A stretch of 64,000 bases of DNA, taken from assembly GCA_023678885.1 (NCBI GenBank), contig CM043013.1, positions 15,532,791 to 15,596,790 on the forward strand. Direction: 5' to 3'. This document shows positions 38,475-48,419 of the stretch, in pieces. The position numbers were made by a program, and so were the translations under genes. The notes beneath the pieces were generated by a model. It was not told the origin of the DNA and did not search any database. It saw only the letters and a program-made list of their open reading frames with translations. Source of the DNA: Pogostemon cablin. Taxonomy: Eukaryota; Streptophyta; Magnoliopsida; Lamiales; Lamiaceae. Within the stretch, counting starts at the first letter, position 1, and each line of letters begins with the position of its first letter.

Positions 38475-38690
38475 TGATGAGTGTGTAAATTCACAAGTTT
38501 GACGCTATGTTTTGTGCTAGTTTTGGAGAGTTTTGATGTGGAAATAGGTGGAAAACCATATATATTGTGAAATAGCATGAATCAGGTGTTAGTGGAGCTA
38601 TTTGAGTGTTTTCTTAGCAAAAACAGAGTGAAAGGGCCAAGAATCGAAGAGACGGAGTCGAAGCCACGCGAACCGCCCAAGAAGTAGGTG

Positions 38691-39055
38691 GGTTCGACCT
38701 GGCTGGAGGAGGGTTCGACCTCTCCAGCAGGTCGAACCAATGTTGCTGGACATACAGAGATGGGTTCGACCACGACTCAGTTGGTTTGACCTGGCCATCA
38801 GGTCGAACCATGGTCGAACCTGTTTGCAAGAAGGAGGATTCGACCACGACGTTGGGGTTCGACTTGCCAGTTGGTCGAATCGGGAGCAAGAGTTGTCCAG
38901 TGCTGAGGTTCGACCTGGGGTTCGACCAAGGCCTAAGTGGTTCGACCTGTCCAGAAGGTCGAACCTGTGCAGAATTCGTCCAGTAGCGGGGTTCGACCTG
39001 GGGTTCGACCTGCGGCTCGGGGTTCGACCTGCTTGACGTGGTCGAACCTGTGTGC
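38691..39055 (+). repeat. GGTTCGACC module cluster in the C 5' LTR
   Basis: A 58-bp module is at 38763-38820 with spacing 11-9-2 (its second word is GGTTTGACC). Further words continue to 39055. Confidence 0.93.
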
Positions 39056-39143
39056 GAGAACTTACCTTATCCGGATTTTCGAGGCCGAAACGCGTGAGAT
39101 CACTTAGGAAGCCCATTCCAAGCCCTAGAGACGTGATTACAAG

Positions 39144-39150
39144 TATAAAA
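39144..39150 (+). promoter_or_regulatory. TATA box of the C 5' LTR
   Basis: TATAAAA in AAGTATAAAAGGAGG, about 90 bp after the module cluster. Confidence 0.72.
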
Positions 39151-40145
39151 GGAGGTTCATACAGAGAATTAAATGAGCTTTTGATCGTCAATCGTAGGAG
39201 AGACAAGAGTAGAGGTGGTGATCCATTCGGAGGGCTGTGACAGAGGTTCGCTGAAGGTTCAAGTAAGAATGATTAATCTAACCATGATTATTCCTAGATC
39301 AATCATGGGCTAGAACCACCTTGGTAGTTCTAGGGTTATGAAAGTTTCATGATGTAATTCGTGTTTCGTGTGTAAAACTCCGTACAACACTACCTGTGGT
39401 TTGTTTTATATAAGATTGCATATTTAATCCATACTCATAGTCATTTTGTGCATCAATGATCGTTGTGTAGAGTCTGAATACATGACATGGTTATTGATTG
39501 AGTGCGTTCACTACTGAGCAGGGTTTATCGTTATAATTCTAAGTGAAGGGATTCCGAAGTATTATTAGAACTGTCTTATATGAATATTCATTAATTGAAT
39601 TGAATTCGGGTTGATGAATAGGATGAAGAGTATAACTTTATAGTACCTAAAAAGGGAGATCAAATCGGGTTAGATTCTAGACGTAGAAGATAATTGATTA
39701 TGATAGTACCTAGAAAGGGGGGTGAAGCATATCTCTTGCTCCGATGTTATTCACACGTGTCAAGCGCATATTTACTTGTGTCTATAGAGTAAACTTGCAT
39801 GGTCTAGTGATGCGTCCACAAACCACAGGGCAGAGTCGGACACCATCACACGAGAATACAAATTGCTAGTGAAACTGGATGACCTAATGAACTACCTATC
39901 ATTCTTATTGATCACAACTCACTTCTCTCTACTTTTGCTATTTCTTTTGTTAATTCGATTAGAAGTTACTATCCATTAAACCTTTACAATTACCAACATA
40001 GTCTAAAATATACTAGAAGATTATAAAATTGATATTTATCCGTCCCGTGGGTTCGATATTGTAACTTGGTCATCTTCGCGACTATAATTGATATCCTTAT
40101 ACTTGAGGATTAATTTGTGTGTTGAGAAAACCCCTATCAAGTTCT

Positions 40146-40163
40146 TGGCGCCGTTGCCGGGGA
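40146..40163 (+). other. Primer-binding site of element C (tRNA-Asp type)
   Basis: TGGCGCCGTTGCCGGGGA, six bases after the 5' LTR; the standard Athila-lineage site. Confidence 0.9.
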
Positions 40164-40252
40164 CGGCGTAAACTATCTTTTTTGTATTATTTCTAGTTTA
40201 TTAGGACTATTTACCTTGTTTTGTTGTTTTCTTTCTTATTCGTTTTAGGTGT

Positions 40253-42178
40253 ATGCTCACAAGATCAAAGAAAGGTAATCTTGAACCGTATAATCCTGAG
40301 ATTGGAGCATCATCAAGAAAGAAGAAGAAGAAGAGCAAGGCAAAGGCAATAGACTCAACTGAAGCTCTGAATTTTGGAGTTGAGGTTGACGAGCAGATTT
40401 CGCAAGCGATTGAGGCTACAACTGAAGTTAATTTGGAAGTAGTAACAGTCAACATGGCAGCGAATCCAGATAATCTAGCCATCCATGAGGTTTTTAGAAA
40501 TAATGGGGCTGGAAATTATGAGCTTTTAGGAGCAAGGGGAACTAACACCACGTTCGATCTTCATCCCGCTCTTATTAGCATGATAGAGAGGAACTCCTTT
40601 TCAGGAGGGTCTTTTGAGGATCCGCAGCAGCATCTGAACAAGTTCTTGGGCTATGCAAGTACTCAAAAAGACGTAGGAGAACATGAAGATGCTAGGAAGA
40701 TCCTTTTGTTCAAATTCTCGCTTACTGAAAAGGCGAGGGATTGGTACGATACTATTAATGCAGCTGAGTGCACCACGTGGGAGCAATTGAAGTTAAGTTT
40801 CTTGGAGAGGTATATGCCACCTTCGAAAGTGTTTAAGATGAAGCAAGATATTAACCAATTTGCTATCAGTGGAGGTGAGAAATTTCATGAAGCGTGGGAT
40901 AGATTCAAGGACATGCACAGGAAGTGTCCTCAACATGGGTTATCTAAAGCCCAATATATCAGTATATTTTATAACGGATTGGACTGTGAATCAAGAGTGC
41001 TACTTGATGCTTCTTCTAATGGAGCATTGCTTACAAAGTCATCCGTTGAGGCCGAGAGATTGTTTGAAGACATATCAATGAATTCGAGGGATTGGCCCAC
41101 TGATAGAGTTAGAGGTACGTATGTTCTTGGAAAGGTAGCTCAGGTTGAACAAACAATGGTGAAGACTAAGAGAGAGGATGAGATCGTTTCGAGCTTGTCC
41201 AATATCAACAAGCTACTTGAGTCTCAACAGAAGCAGATCAGTGAGATATCCCAACGAGTGCCAATCATGCAGCAAGAGATGATGAATAATGGAACCATCC
41301 AAGACGAATTGGAGGAAGCAAATTATGCCATGGGTCAAAGTATTCAAGGAACGAGGTACCCAAATCAAGGAAATCGGAACTACCAAGGGAACTATCGAGG
41401 GAACTTTAATAATCGTGGTCCATCTGGTAGTTATCAACAGCAACCAAGGAGGCCTGAATTTTCATGGAGCAATACGAACAATGCAGTGCAACTTCCGATG
41501 GGTGTTGATCCGGGAGAAAAGGTGGAAGAAGGAAAGCCTGGGTTCGAGGATACTGTGAACCGGTACATGGTGAAGAATGATGAAAGAGTGAATCGTCTTG
41601 AGGCAAAGCTTGAGAAAAAGATTGATGATCACCACAGAGATTTGTCCACTCAAGTGAAAGATCTCACATTGTTGATGGGTACAATTGCAGAGAATGTGAA
41701 CACATTGACTCAAACTGTAGGAAAAGGTAAGTTTCCATCTCAGAGTATAGAGAATCCGAAGTCGTGTAATGCCATCACACTGAGGTCAGGAACGCAGTAC
41801 GAGGGACCGATGAGGCCAAAATCGAAGTTGGAATTTTCTAAGCCTCGGTTCAACCAACACGCAGAGGGTTCGACCAACTTTTCAGGTCGAACCCAGGTCG
41901 AACCTCATCGGCCAGAGCACTCTGTTTTGACGCATGAGCGGTTCGACCAACACGCAGAGGGTTCGACCAACTTTTCAGGTCGAACCTCATCGGTCAGAGC
42001 ACTCTGTTTTGACGCAGGAACGGTTCGACCACGATCACGAGGGTTTGCCCAACTCTTCAGGTCGAACCCAGGTCGAACCGAAGGATGGAGATTATACAGT
42101 GAAGCGGTTCGACCAAAGGGGCAGTGGTTCGACCTCCAATGTTGGTCGAACCCAAGTCGAACCTCCGGAGCAGAATGA
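40253..42178 (+). CDS. gag of element C
   Basis: Structural Gag of an Athila element. The ATG at 40253 (MLTRSKKGN) is the first after the primer-binding site. Residues 1-30 are Lys-rich; about 100-270 form the retrotransposon gag domain (FLGYASTQKD, RDWYDT, FLERYMPP, LDASSNGALL); about 330-400 are Asn/Gln/Arg/Gly-rich (NYQGNYRGNF). No CCHC zinc knuckle was seen. From about residue 530 the frame enters the GGTTCGACC linker repeat. One linker unit (near 41966-41980) is 11 bp shorter than its neighbour, which shifts the frame. The 40253 frame then ends at 42178, out of register with pol, whose frame is open from before 41934. This shift separates Gag from Pol in this copy. Confidence 0.9.
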   Translation: MLTRSKKGNLEPYNPEIGASSRKKKKKSKAKAIDSTEALNFGVEVDEQISQAIEATTEVNLEVVTVNMAANPDNLAIHEVFRNNGAGNYELLGARGTNTTFDLHPALISMIERNSFSGGSFEDPQQHLNKFLGYASTQKDVGEHEDARKILLFKFSLTEKARDWYDTINAAECTTWEQLKLSFLERYMPPSKVFKMKQDINQFAISGGEKFHEAWDRFKDMHRKCPQHGLSKAQYISIFYNGLDCESRVLLDASSNGALLTKSSVEAERLFEDISMNSRDWPTDRVRGTYVLGKVAQVEQTMVKTKREDEIVSSLSNINKLLESQQKQISEISQRVPIMQQEMMNNGTIQDELEEANYAMGQSIQGTRYPNQGNRNYQGNYRGNFNNRGPSGSYQQQPRRPEFSWSNTNNAVQLPMGVDPGEKVEEGKPGFEDTVNRYMVKNDERVNRLEAKLEKKIDDHHRDLSTQVKDLTLLMGTIAENVNTLTQTVGKGKFPSQSIENPKSCNAITLRSGTQYEGPMRPKSKLEFSKPRFNQHAEGSTNFSGRTQVEPHRPEHSVLTHERFDQHAEGSTNFSGRTSSVRALCFDAGTVRPRSRGFAQLFRSNPGRTEGWRLYSEAVRPKGQWFDLQCWSNPSRTSGAE

Positions 42179-42257
42179 GATCAGTCTTCCAGTGAAGAGG
42201 TTCGACCAATACTGTCCTGGTTCGACCTCTCAGCCTGGTCGAACCCCAGTCGAACCT
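41847..42257 (+). repeat. Translated GGTTCGACC linker repeat of C
   Basis: Four to five units between gag and protease; the first full module is 41847-41904. In frame, the four words of a unit read FD, GST, GRT and VEP. Confidence 0.94.
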
Positions 42258-44828
42258 CGCCGAGATGTTTTGTTTGATTCACCTGTTGTTCCTTTTGATG
42301 TTGATGCAACTCCAGTGGTACGGAATGAGCAAAGTACAAACATAATAGCTGAGAAAAAATGGGAAAGAGCTAAGAGATTAAGAGCCGAAAAGGAGAAAGC
42401 GGAAAAGGTTGATCGTGATGAATGGGGGATTCCCAAAACAAAGATACCTCCACCGTTTCCCTACAAGCTAGTGAAGAAGGGGTTGGAAGAGAAGTTCAAG
42501 AAGTTTTCAGAGATAATGAACAAGATAAGCTTGAACATCCCTTTTTCAGAGGCAATCATAGAGATGCCATATTATGCTCGATTCCTTAAAGACATATTGA
42601 TGAAGAAGCGAAGCTTAACCGGAATTGAAACGGTAAACTTATCGGAGAATTGTAGCTCAATTATTCAAAAGAAGTTACCACCAAAGATGAAAGATCCGGG
42701 GAGCTTTACTATTCTTTGTGAGATCGGGAAGGGGCCAGCACGGCGAGCTTTGTGCGATCTTGGGGCAAGCATCAATTTGATGCCGTTGTCCATCTTTCAG
42801 AATCTTGGTTTGGGGGAGATGACCCCGACAACTGTTGCTCTCCAATTGGCAGATAGATCAATGACGTTTCCGAAAGGAATAGTTGAAGATGTTCTAGTAA
42901 AGGTGGAGAAGCTAGTTTTTCCTGTGGATTTCCTTGTATTAGAAATGGATGATGACAAGGATAATGTTCCTCTAATCTTGGGGAGGCCATTCCTTGCTAC
43001 AGCTGGAGCTATGATAGATGTTCGGAAAGGAGAACTGAAGTTGAGAATGGATAAAGAAGAAGTACTTTTCAACTTGGACAAAGCAATGAAAATGCCAATG
43101 GAGTCCCAGTGTTATAGTATTGACGTGGTGGAGGAGATTGTGAAGGAGGATATGTCTTTGATCTTGTCAAAGGATCCTCTTGAGACATGTTTGATGGAAT
43201 CTCTTACTTATCCCACTATGGAGCTTGACGGACTTTCTAACGAGGTATGTATTGAATTTCTTGAAAACTTACTTGCTTTGGGTGATGATAGGTTTGCATT
43301 GGAGAGAAATAAAGTGGAAGAAGTCAAATGGACCAGGAAGTACTTGCCTTTGGATAATGAAAACACTCCAGTGGAGAAAAGAAAAGAGGAGTTGAAACCA
43401 TTGCCGGATCACTTGAAGTATGCTTTTCTTGGTGATAATGCACAATATCCGGTAATTGTATCTTCTTCCCTTACTGATGATCAACTTGAGGCGTTATTAG
43501 ATGTTTTGAGGAAGTACCAGTCTGCAATAGGGTGGTCACTTGATGATTTGAAAGGTATTAGTCCTTCGTATTGTATGCATCGGATTAGGTTGTTGGATGA
43601 AGCCAAAGCTAGTGTTCAGAATCAGCGTAGGGTGAATCCCGCAATTCAAGAGGTGATAAGGAAGCAAATTCTTACGTGGTTGGATGCTGGAATTATATAT
43701 CCTATTAGTGATAGTCCCCATGTGAGTCCATTGCATGTAGTTGCTAAGAAGGGGGGTATGACTGTAGTGAAAGTTGAGGATGGAGAAGCTATAGCCACGA
43801 GAATTCCTACGGGATGGCATACATGTGTGGATTACAGGAAATTGAATGAGAACACGTGTAAGGACCATTTCCCTCTTCCATTTATGGATCAAATGTTGGA
43901 TCGTCTTGCAGGGTATGAGTTTTATTGTTTCTTGGATGGATACTCGGGGTATAATCAAATCATGATTGCTCCCGAGGATCAAGAAAAGACCACTTTTACT
44001 TGCCCCTACGGGACCTTTGCTTTTAGGAAAATGCCGTTTGGATTGTGTAATGCGCCTGCTACTTTTCAGAGATGCATGATGGCGATTTTTGATGGTTTGA
44101 TAGAGAAGATCATGGAAGTATTCATGGACGATTTTTCAGTCTTTGGTTCTTCTTTTGATATGTGTTTGTCTAACCTTGCTGTTGTTTTGAAAAGGTGTCA
44201 AGAAACTAATCTTGTCTTGAATTGGGAGAAGTGCCATTCCATGGTGAAAGATGGGATTGTTCTTGGGCATCATGTTTCCGCCAAGGGATTACAGGTAGAC
44301 CGTGCTAAAGTGGTGGCAATTGAGAAGCTTCCACCACCGACCAATGAAAGAGGAGTGCGGTCCTTCCTTGGACACGCCGGTTTTTATAGGAGATTCATTA
44401 AGGACTTCTCAAAATACTCTAAGCCCTTATCTCATTTACTTGAAAAGGATATTCCTTTTGTGTTTAATGATGAGTGTTTAACAGCTTTTCAAGTTTTGAA
44501 GGAGGCGCTTATTACTGCCCCTATCTTGATCACACCAGACTGGACGCAACCGTTTGTACTTATGTGTGATGCAAGTGATGTAGCATTGGGTGTGGTGCTT
44601 GGGCAGCTAAGGGAGAAGAAGTTCTGCGCCATTTACTACGCGAGTAAGACTTTCGATGCGGCACAGAAGAATTACACGATAACTGAAAAGGAGTTTTTGG
44701 CTGTTGTGTATGCATTCGATAAGTTTCGTCAGTATTTGGTTGGCATGAAGACGATTGTGTATACGGATCACTCAGCGATTTGTTATTTGATGGAGAAGAA
44801 GGAGACGAAGCCTAGGATCATAAGATAG
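41934..44828 (+). CDS. pol of element C: linker, protease, reverse transcriptase, RNase H
   Basis: The frame is open through the linker repeat and has no certain start of its own; Pol is presumably made as a Gag-Pol fusion. Visible in order: a charged segment (KKWERAKRLRAEKEK), the aspartic protease with CDLGASINLM at about 42753-42782 and LILGRPFLAT, the reverse transcriptase with VDYRKLNENT, GYSGYNQI, FRKMPFGLCNAPATFQ and the active-site FMDD at 44121-44132, then RNase H with MCDASDVALG and YTDHSAICYLM. It ends at an in-frame TAG (44826-44828). The integrase follows in the same frame. All RT motifs look intact. These are typical Athila sequences. Confidence 0.92.
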   Translation: MSGSTNTQRVRPTFQVEPHRSEHSVLTQERFDHDHEGLPNSSGRTQVEPKDGDYTVKRFDQRGSGSTSNVGRTQVEPPEQNEISLPVKRFDQYCPGSTSQPGRTPVEPRRDVLFDSPVVPFDVDATPVVRNEQSTNIIAEKKWERAKRLRAEKEKAEKVDRDEWGIPKTKIPPPFPYKLVKKGLEEKFKKFSEIMNKISLNIPFSEAIIEMPYYARFLKDILMKKRSLTGIETVNLSENCSSIIQKKLPPKMKDPGSFTILCEIGKGPARRALCDLGASINLMPLSIFQNLGLGEMTPTTVALQLADRSMTFPKGIVEDVLVKVEKLVFPVDFLVLEMDDDKDNVPLILGRPFLATAGAMIDVRKGELKLRMDKEEVLFNLDKAMKMPMESQCYSIDVVEEIVKEDMSLILSKDPLETCLMESLTYPTMELDGLSNEVCIEFLENLLALGDDRFALERNKVEEVKWTRKYLPLDNENTPVEKRKEELKPLPDHLKYAFLGDNAQYPVIVSSSLTDDQLEALLDVLRKYQSAIGWSLDDLKGISPSYCMHRIRLLDEAKASVQNQRRVNPAIQEVIRKQILTWLDAGIIYPISDSPHVSPLHVVAKKGGMTVVKVEDGEAIATRIPTGWHTCVDYRKLNENTCKDHFPLPFMDQMLDRLAGYEFYCFLDGYSGYNQIMIAPEDQEKTTFTCPYGTFAFRKMPFGLCNAPATFQRCMMAIFDGLIEKIMEVFMDDFSVFGSSFDMCLSNLAVVLKRCQETNLVLNWEKCHSMVKDGIVLGHHVSAKGLQVDRAKVVAIEKLPPPTNERGVRSFLGHAGFYRRFIKDFSKYSKPLSHLLEKDIPFVFNDECLTAFQVLKEALITAPILITPDWTQPFVLMCDASDVALGVVLGQLREKKFCAIYYASKTFDAAQKNYTITEKEFLAVVYAFDKFRQYLVGMKTIVYTDHSAICYLMEKKETKPRIIR

Positions 44829-44852
44829 ATTCTACTACTGCAGGAGTTTGAC

Positions 44853-46316
44853 TTGGAGATTCGGGATAAGAAAGGAACAGAAAATGTGTTGGCCGATCAC
44901 TTGTCAAGGTTGGAGACTAGGGAGCATTGTGATAATTCTTTCGAGTATATTGAAGAGATGTTCCCTGATGAGAAGATCATGGCTGTGGCTGTTGAAGGTG
45001 CCGAGCGAGCATGCGTGGTTGCAGCGCAAGGTGTGGATCCATGGTACGCGGATTATGTTAATTACATTGTCATTGGTGAAATTCCAAGGGATCTCAACCG
45101 ATATCAACTTGCGAAATTTCGTAGGGATGTTGAGACATTTATATGGTATGATCCGTTTGTTTATAAGGTTTGTACAGATTCTATTGTCCGGAGATGTGTA
45201 CCCGAGATGGAAATGGAAAGTGTGTTGGAGTTCTGCCATGCACAATCGAATGGTGGGCATTTCGGAGCGCAAAAGACTGCAGCTAAGGTACTTCAATCTG
45301 CTCTTTATTGGCCTACTTTGTTTAAAGATAGTGAGAGCTATGTGGCGTCTTGCGATAGATGCCAGCGCATGGGTAATATAGGTAGGAGAGATGAGATGCC
45401 ATTGCAGCCTAGCTTAGTCGTGGAGATATTTGATGTATGGGGGATCGATTTTATGGGGCCTTTTTCCCCGTTGAATGGGTTTCTCTACATTCTTCTTGCG
45501 GTGGATTATGTTTCGAAGTGGGTGGAAGCAATTCCTACTCGTGTTAATGATTCGAAAGTTGTTTTATCTTTCCTAAAGAAACATATTTTTGCCCGTTATG
45601 GAGTTCCGAGAGTATTAGTTAGTGATGGAGGTTCCCACTTCGTCAATAAATTTCTGGATAAGGTGCTTAAGGATTATGGTGTTAGGCATAGGGTTACTAC
45701 ACCCTATCATCCGCAAGCAAATGGGCAGGCGGAGGTCTCCAACCGTCAAGTAAAGCAGATTCTGGAGAAAGTGGTAGGAACTAATAGAAAAGATTGGGCT
45801 ATGAAGCTTGATGATGTGTTATGGGGGTTCCGGACCGCTTACAAGACGGTATTAGATATGTCACCGTATCAAATTGTCTATGGGAAGCCGTGCCACTTAC
45901 CCGTAGAAATCCAACACAAAGCATTTTGGGCTTTGCGTCGCTTGAACTTGACCCTTAGGGATATAAAGGAGTTGAGGCTAACTTACATGAATCAATTGGA
46001 TGAGTTTAGGAGTCGTGCTTTCAAGAATTCAGAGATTTATAAGGAAAGAATGAAGAGGTGGCATGATTCTAAAATTTTGTACAAGGAGTTCAAGCAAGGA
46101 GATGAGGTACTACTTTTTAACTCTCGTTTGAAGCTTTTTGCAGGGAAGTTGAAGTCTAAATGGACGGGACCGTTCATGATTCATCGAGCCTTAGGAGGGG
46201 GGAGTTATGAGCTTATTGATAAAGATGGTGATGTTATCATGGCGAATGGGCATCGTTTGAAGCATTATAGGTCGCCGAATGATGCGTGTGTCATTTTTAA
46301 TGATACCTTGTTCTGA
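44853..46316 (+). CDS. pol of element C: integrase
   Basis: Integrase joining element cDNA to host DNA. It is in the same frame as the preceding RT-RNase H and separated from it by a single TAG. The start at 44853 is simply the first Met after the stop; the domain is part of Pol. Zinc-binding residues are in HAQSNGGHFG and SCDRCQR; the catalytic triad is in GIDFMGPF (about 45433), VSDGGSHF (about 45616) and QANGQAEVS (about 45715-45740). A C-terminal DNA-binding region ends HRLKHYRSPNDA. No chromodomain is seen, as expected for Athila. The stop is at 46314-46316. All key residues are present. Confidence 0.92.
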   Translation: MEIRDKKGTENVLADHLSRLETREHCDNSFEYIEEMFPDEKIMAVAVEGAERACVVAAQGVDPWYADYVNYIVIGEIPRDLNRYQLAKFRRDVETFIWYDPFVYKVCTDSIVRRCVPEMEMESVLEFCHAQSNGGHFGAQKTAAKVLQSALYWPTLFKDSESYVASCDRCQRMGNIGRRDEMPLQPSLVVEIFDVWGIDFMGPFSPLNGFLYILLAVDYVSKWVEAIPTRVNDSKVVLSFLKKHIFARYGVPRVLVSDGGSHFVNKFLDKVLKDYGVRHRVTTPYHPQANGQAEVSNRQVKQILEKVVGTNRKDWAMKLDDVLWGFRTAYKTVLDMSPYQIVYGKPCHLPVEIQHKAFWALRRLNLTLRDIKELRLTYMNQLDEFRSRAFKNSEIYKERMKRWHDSKILYKEFKQGDEVLLFNSRLKLFAGKLKSKWTGPFMIHRALGGGSYELIDKDGDVIMANGHRLKHYRSPNDACVIFNDTLF

Positions 46317-46877
46317 TTTGGTACCGTCGTGACTCTTCGACGTTAAACATGAGCGCTTGTTGAGAGCTTACTCTTCCGTTTTATTGCTTTATTTCTTTTG
46401 TGTGAGTAAGAAATTTTTATATTTTAGATGCTTACTAATCGGCAATTACATCTCTTTTCAAACTTAGTTTCGACTTACGTTTTTACTAAGTTTGGGGGGG
46501 TGTGATGTTATTACCTCATTGAAGCATTAAGAGTATAATCTTTTCTTTGTATTGTTTGTTAGGGGAATTGGTTTTTGCGGCCATGTTGAAATTTTAATCG
46601 ATTTTGATGTGACGATTTTTTACAATTTGCCTAATGTTCAGTGGTTTTTGGTTGTGTTTTCTTTTACGGAGATACTCATGAATGATATTATGTGGAACAA
46701 TTTCTAAAGTTGTGCTCTAGATTGTACTTAATGAGGTTGTGTTGAAGCTTGAAGTATGTAGTGAATGAAGAACACTCAGTTTTGGAAATCAGGAGATAGG
46801 TTCGACCAAGTCTAGGAGTGGTTCGACCTGATCAGGAGGTCGAACAAAGGCAGAGGAAGTCGAACCGGCGTTGAAAG
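46317..46877 (+). other. Post-pol non-coding region of C, left part
   Basis: Non-coding DNA after pol, with an internal polypurine-like run TTTGGGGGGGTGTGATG at about 46491-46507. GGTTCGACC words start at 46798. It is interrupted by copia B at 46878; GAAAG at 46873-46877 is B's left target duplication. No ORF of note. Confidence 0.75.
46798..46866 (+). repeat. Post-pol GGTTCGACC cluster of C, left part
   Basis: One unit of the module. The array continues at 55184, on the other side of copia element B. Confidence 0.9.
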
Positions 46878-48076
46878 TGTTGGATTGTATACTAAAAGTC
46901 TAGCTTTAGTATGAACAATGTCATAACAATATTTGAAATGAGAATCATTGATCAAATGATTGAATCTTATAATTTATTTTATATGCATGATGCAATAGTC
47001 CATTTACTTTATACTGTAGATAATATGTTGTGCGACAACACGCGGAAGATCATATTATCGGTTTCCTTATAAAGTATAAACAGATGCTCACAACTGAGAT
47101 AGACGGGGACTCTCTATCGGTATGGTTGTAGTGTGGTTTGGTATTAGCTTGTCTTGGCTATAGAATCACATTAGTGCACTTGTGTGTATCGAGCAGGACC
47201 GTCTGAGATCGTTCTTCTTATACTGACTATATAGTAGAACTTGATCTCTGTTATTATGGAAGTTCGTGCTCTTAATCCCTATACAATAACCTCGACACGT
47301 AGGGCAGTATGTATTTCTTTGATTCATCAATGGGTGAGATTTATAAGTATTAAATCAACAAACTTGGTGAGTTGGGAAGTAGTGCTATATCTATGGTGTG
47401 CTGTTGATTGTAGAAGGAATCCATGTCCGTCATAGGTTGATGATGTCCCCTTGAGGAGCTCATAAGGTTTATCATGTAAATCTTGCAAGTGGATTAATTT
47501 TCGGCATGATAATAAGGTTGAGTGGTACTACTCTCGGATGAGATATTAATTAATTTGAGTTGTCAGTAACTTAATTAATTAATGGACATTGAATATCTTA
47601 AACATGGGGAGACTATCGGGCTTATAATAAGAAGGAGCCCAGAACATAATTTTAGGATTGGACGGGTAGTGCAGTAATAATATTTTAGTGGACTATATTA
47701 TTATTATTGGATTTAATTAAAAGCTTTGGGCTAAGCTTGGTTAATTAAATTCAATTGAGGCCCAGCCCAATTTCTCCTCCTGGTCCCTGCTGTAGCCCAA
47801 TATATAAGTGAACTCAGCTTCCTGGAACCCTCAGATTATTCCTGCGCCTCTTTTGGTGAGAGAAGGGAAGAGAATCAGATTGAGAGATCCTGCAGACTGT
47901 TGCCCACACAACAGCAGGTCACACTTGGGACATACAGTAGAAGATCAGAGGTAGTTCTCTGCAGTTCATCCTCTACACCAACCCAGAAGTACGGTAAACG
48001 GTTTTTATGCTTCTGCTGATTTTGTTTACTTGTTTTACTAACGATCACGTTGATCCGCAAGATCCAATTGCCAATA
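46878..48076 (+). repeat. 5' LTR of copia B
   Basis: 1199 bp, TATATAA at 47801-47807 after a pyrimidine-rich CTCCTCCTGGTCCCTG. The last dinucleotide is TA instead of CA. Confidence 0.95.
47801..47807 (+). promoter_or_regulatory. TATA box of the copia B 5' LTR
   Basis: TATATAAG in AGCCCAATATATAAGTG; conserved in the 3' LTR, and a similar TATATAAG lies in the solo LTR near 1353. Confidence 0.65.
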
Positions 48077-48078
48077 AT

Positions 48079-48090
48079 TGGTATCAGAGC
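48079..48090 (+). other. Primer-binding site of copia B (tRNA-iMet type)
   Basis: TGGTATCAGAGC two bases after the LTR, the standard Ty1/copia site in plants. Confidence 0.93.
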
Positions 48091-48419
48091 GTTGGTTTCG
48101 TGGTGAAACGTGAAACGTTAGGTTGGGTTTTGCCATATGTGTGTTGATGGTCGGATTGATAACATGTATGGATCTGGTTATTTGATAATATAGTTTATCT
48201 GGATTTATTCAGAAGAGTTTTGTACTGTTTTCATTTTTCACCATGTTATCTATTTGATTTGTGTGATTACTGCTGATTGTTTATTGCTGTACACAACTTT
48301 CTTTCTCCCAACAATCACACTGGCAACATCTTAACACACACACGCCGTACTGATGATGATGGGGGAACGAAAATGATGGAACACAACAAAAAACACAGTA
48401 ATGACTATCTAGCACACAA

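Larger units (their letters stand above)
38475..40139 (+). repeat. 5' LTR of element C
   Basis: Begins TGATGAGTGTG, ends CCCCTATCA; 1665 bp. Module cluster 38691-39055, TATAAAA 39144-39150, R/U5 beyond. Confidence 0.95.

Noticed and set aside
38598..39206. 202-codon minus-strand frame in the C LTR, repeated at 59252-59860
   Set aside because: It is the antisense of the LTR module cluster. The CG-rich words avoid stop codons, so long antisense frames arise without coding.
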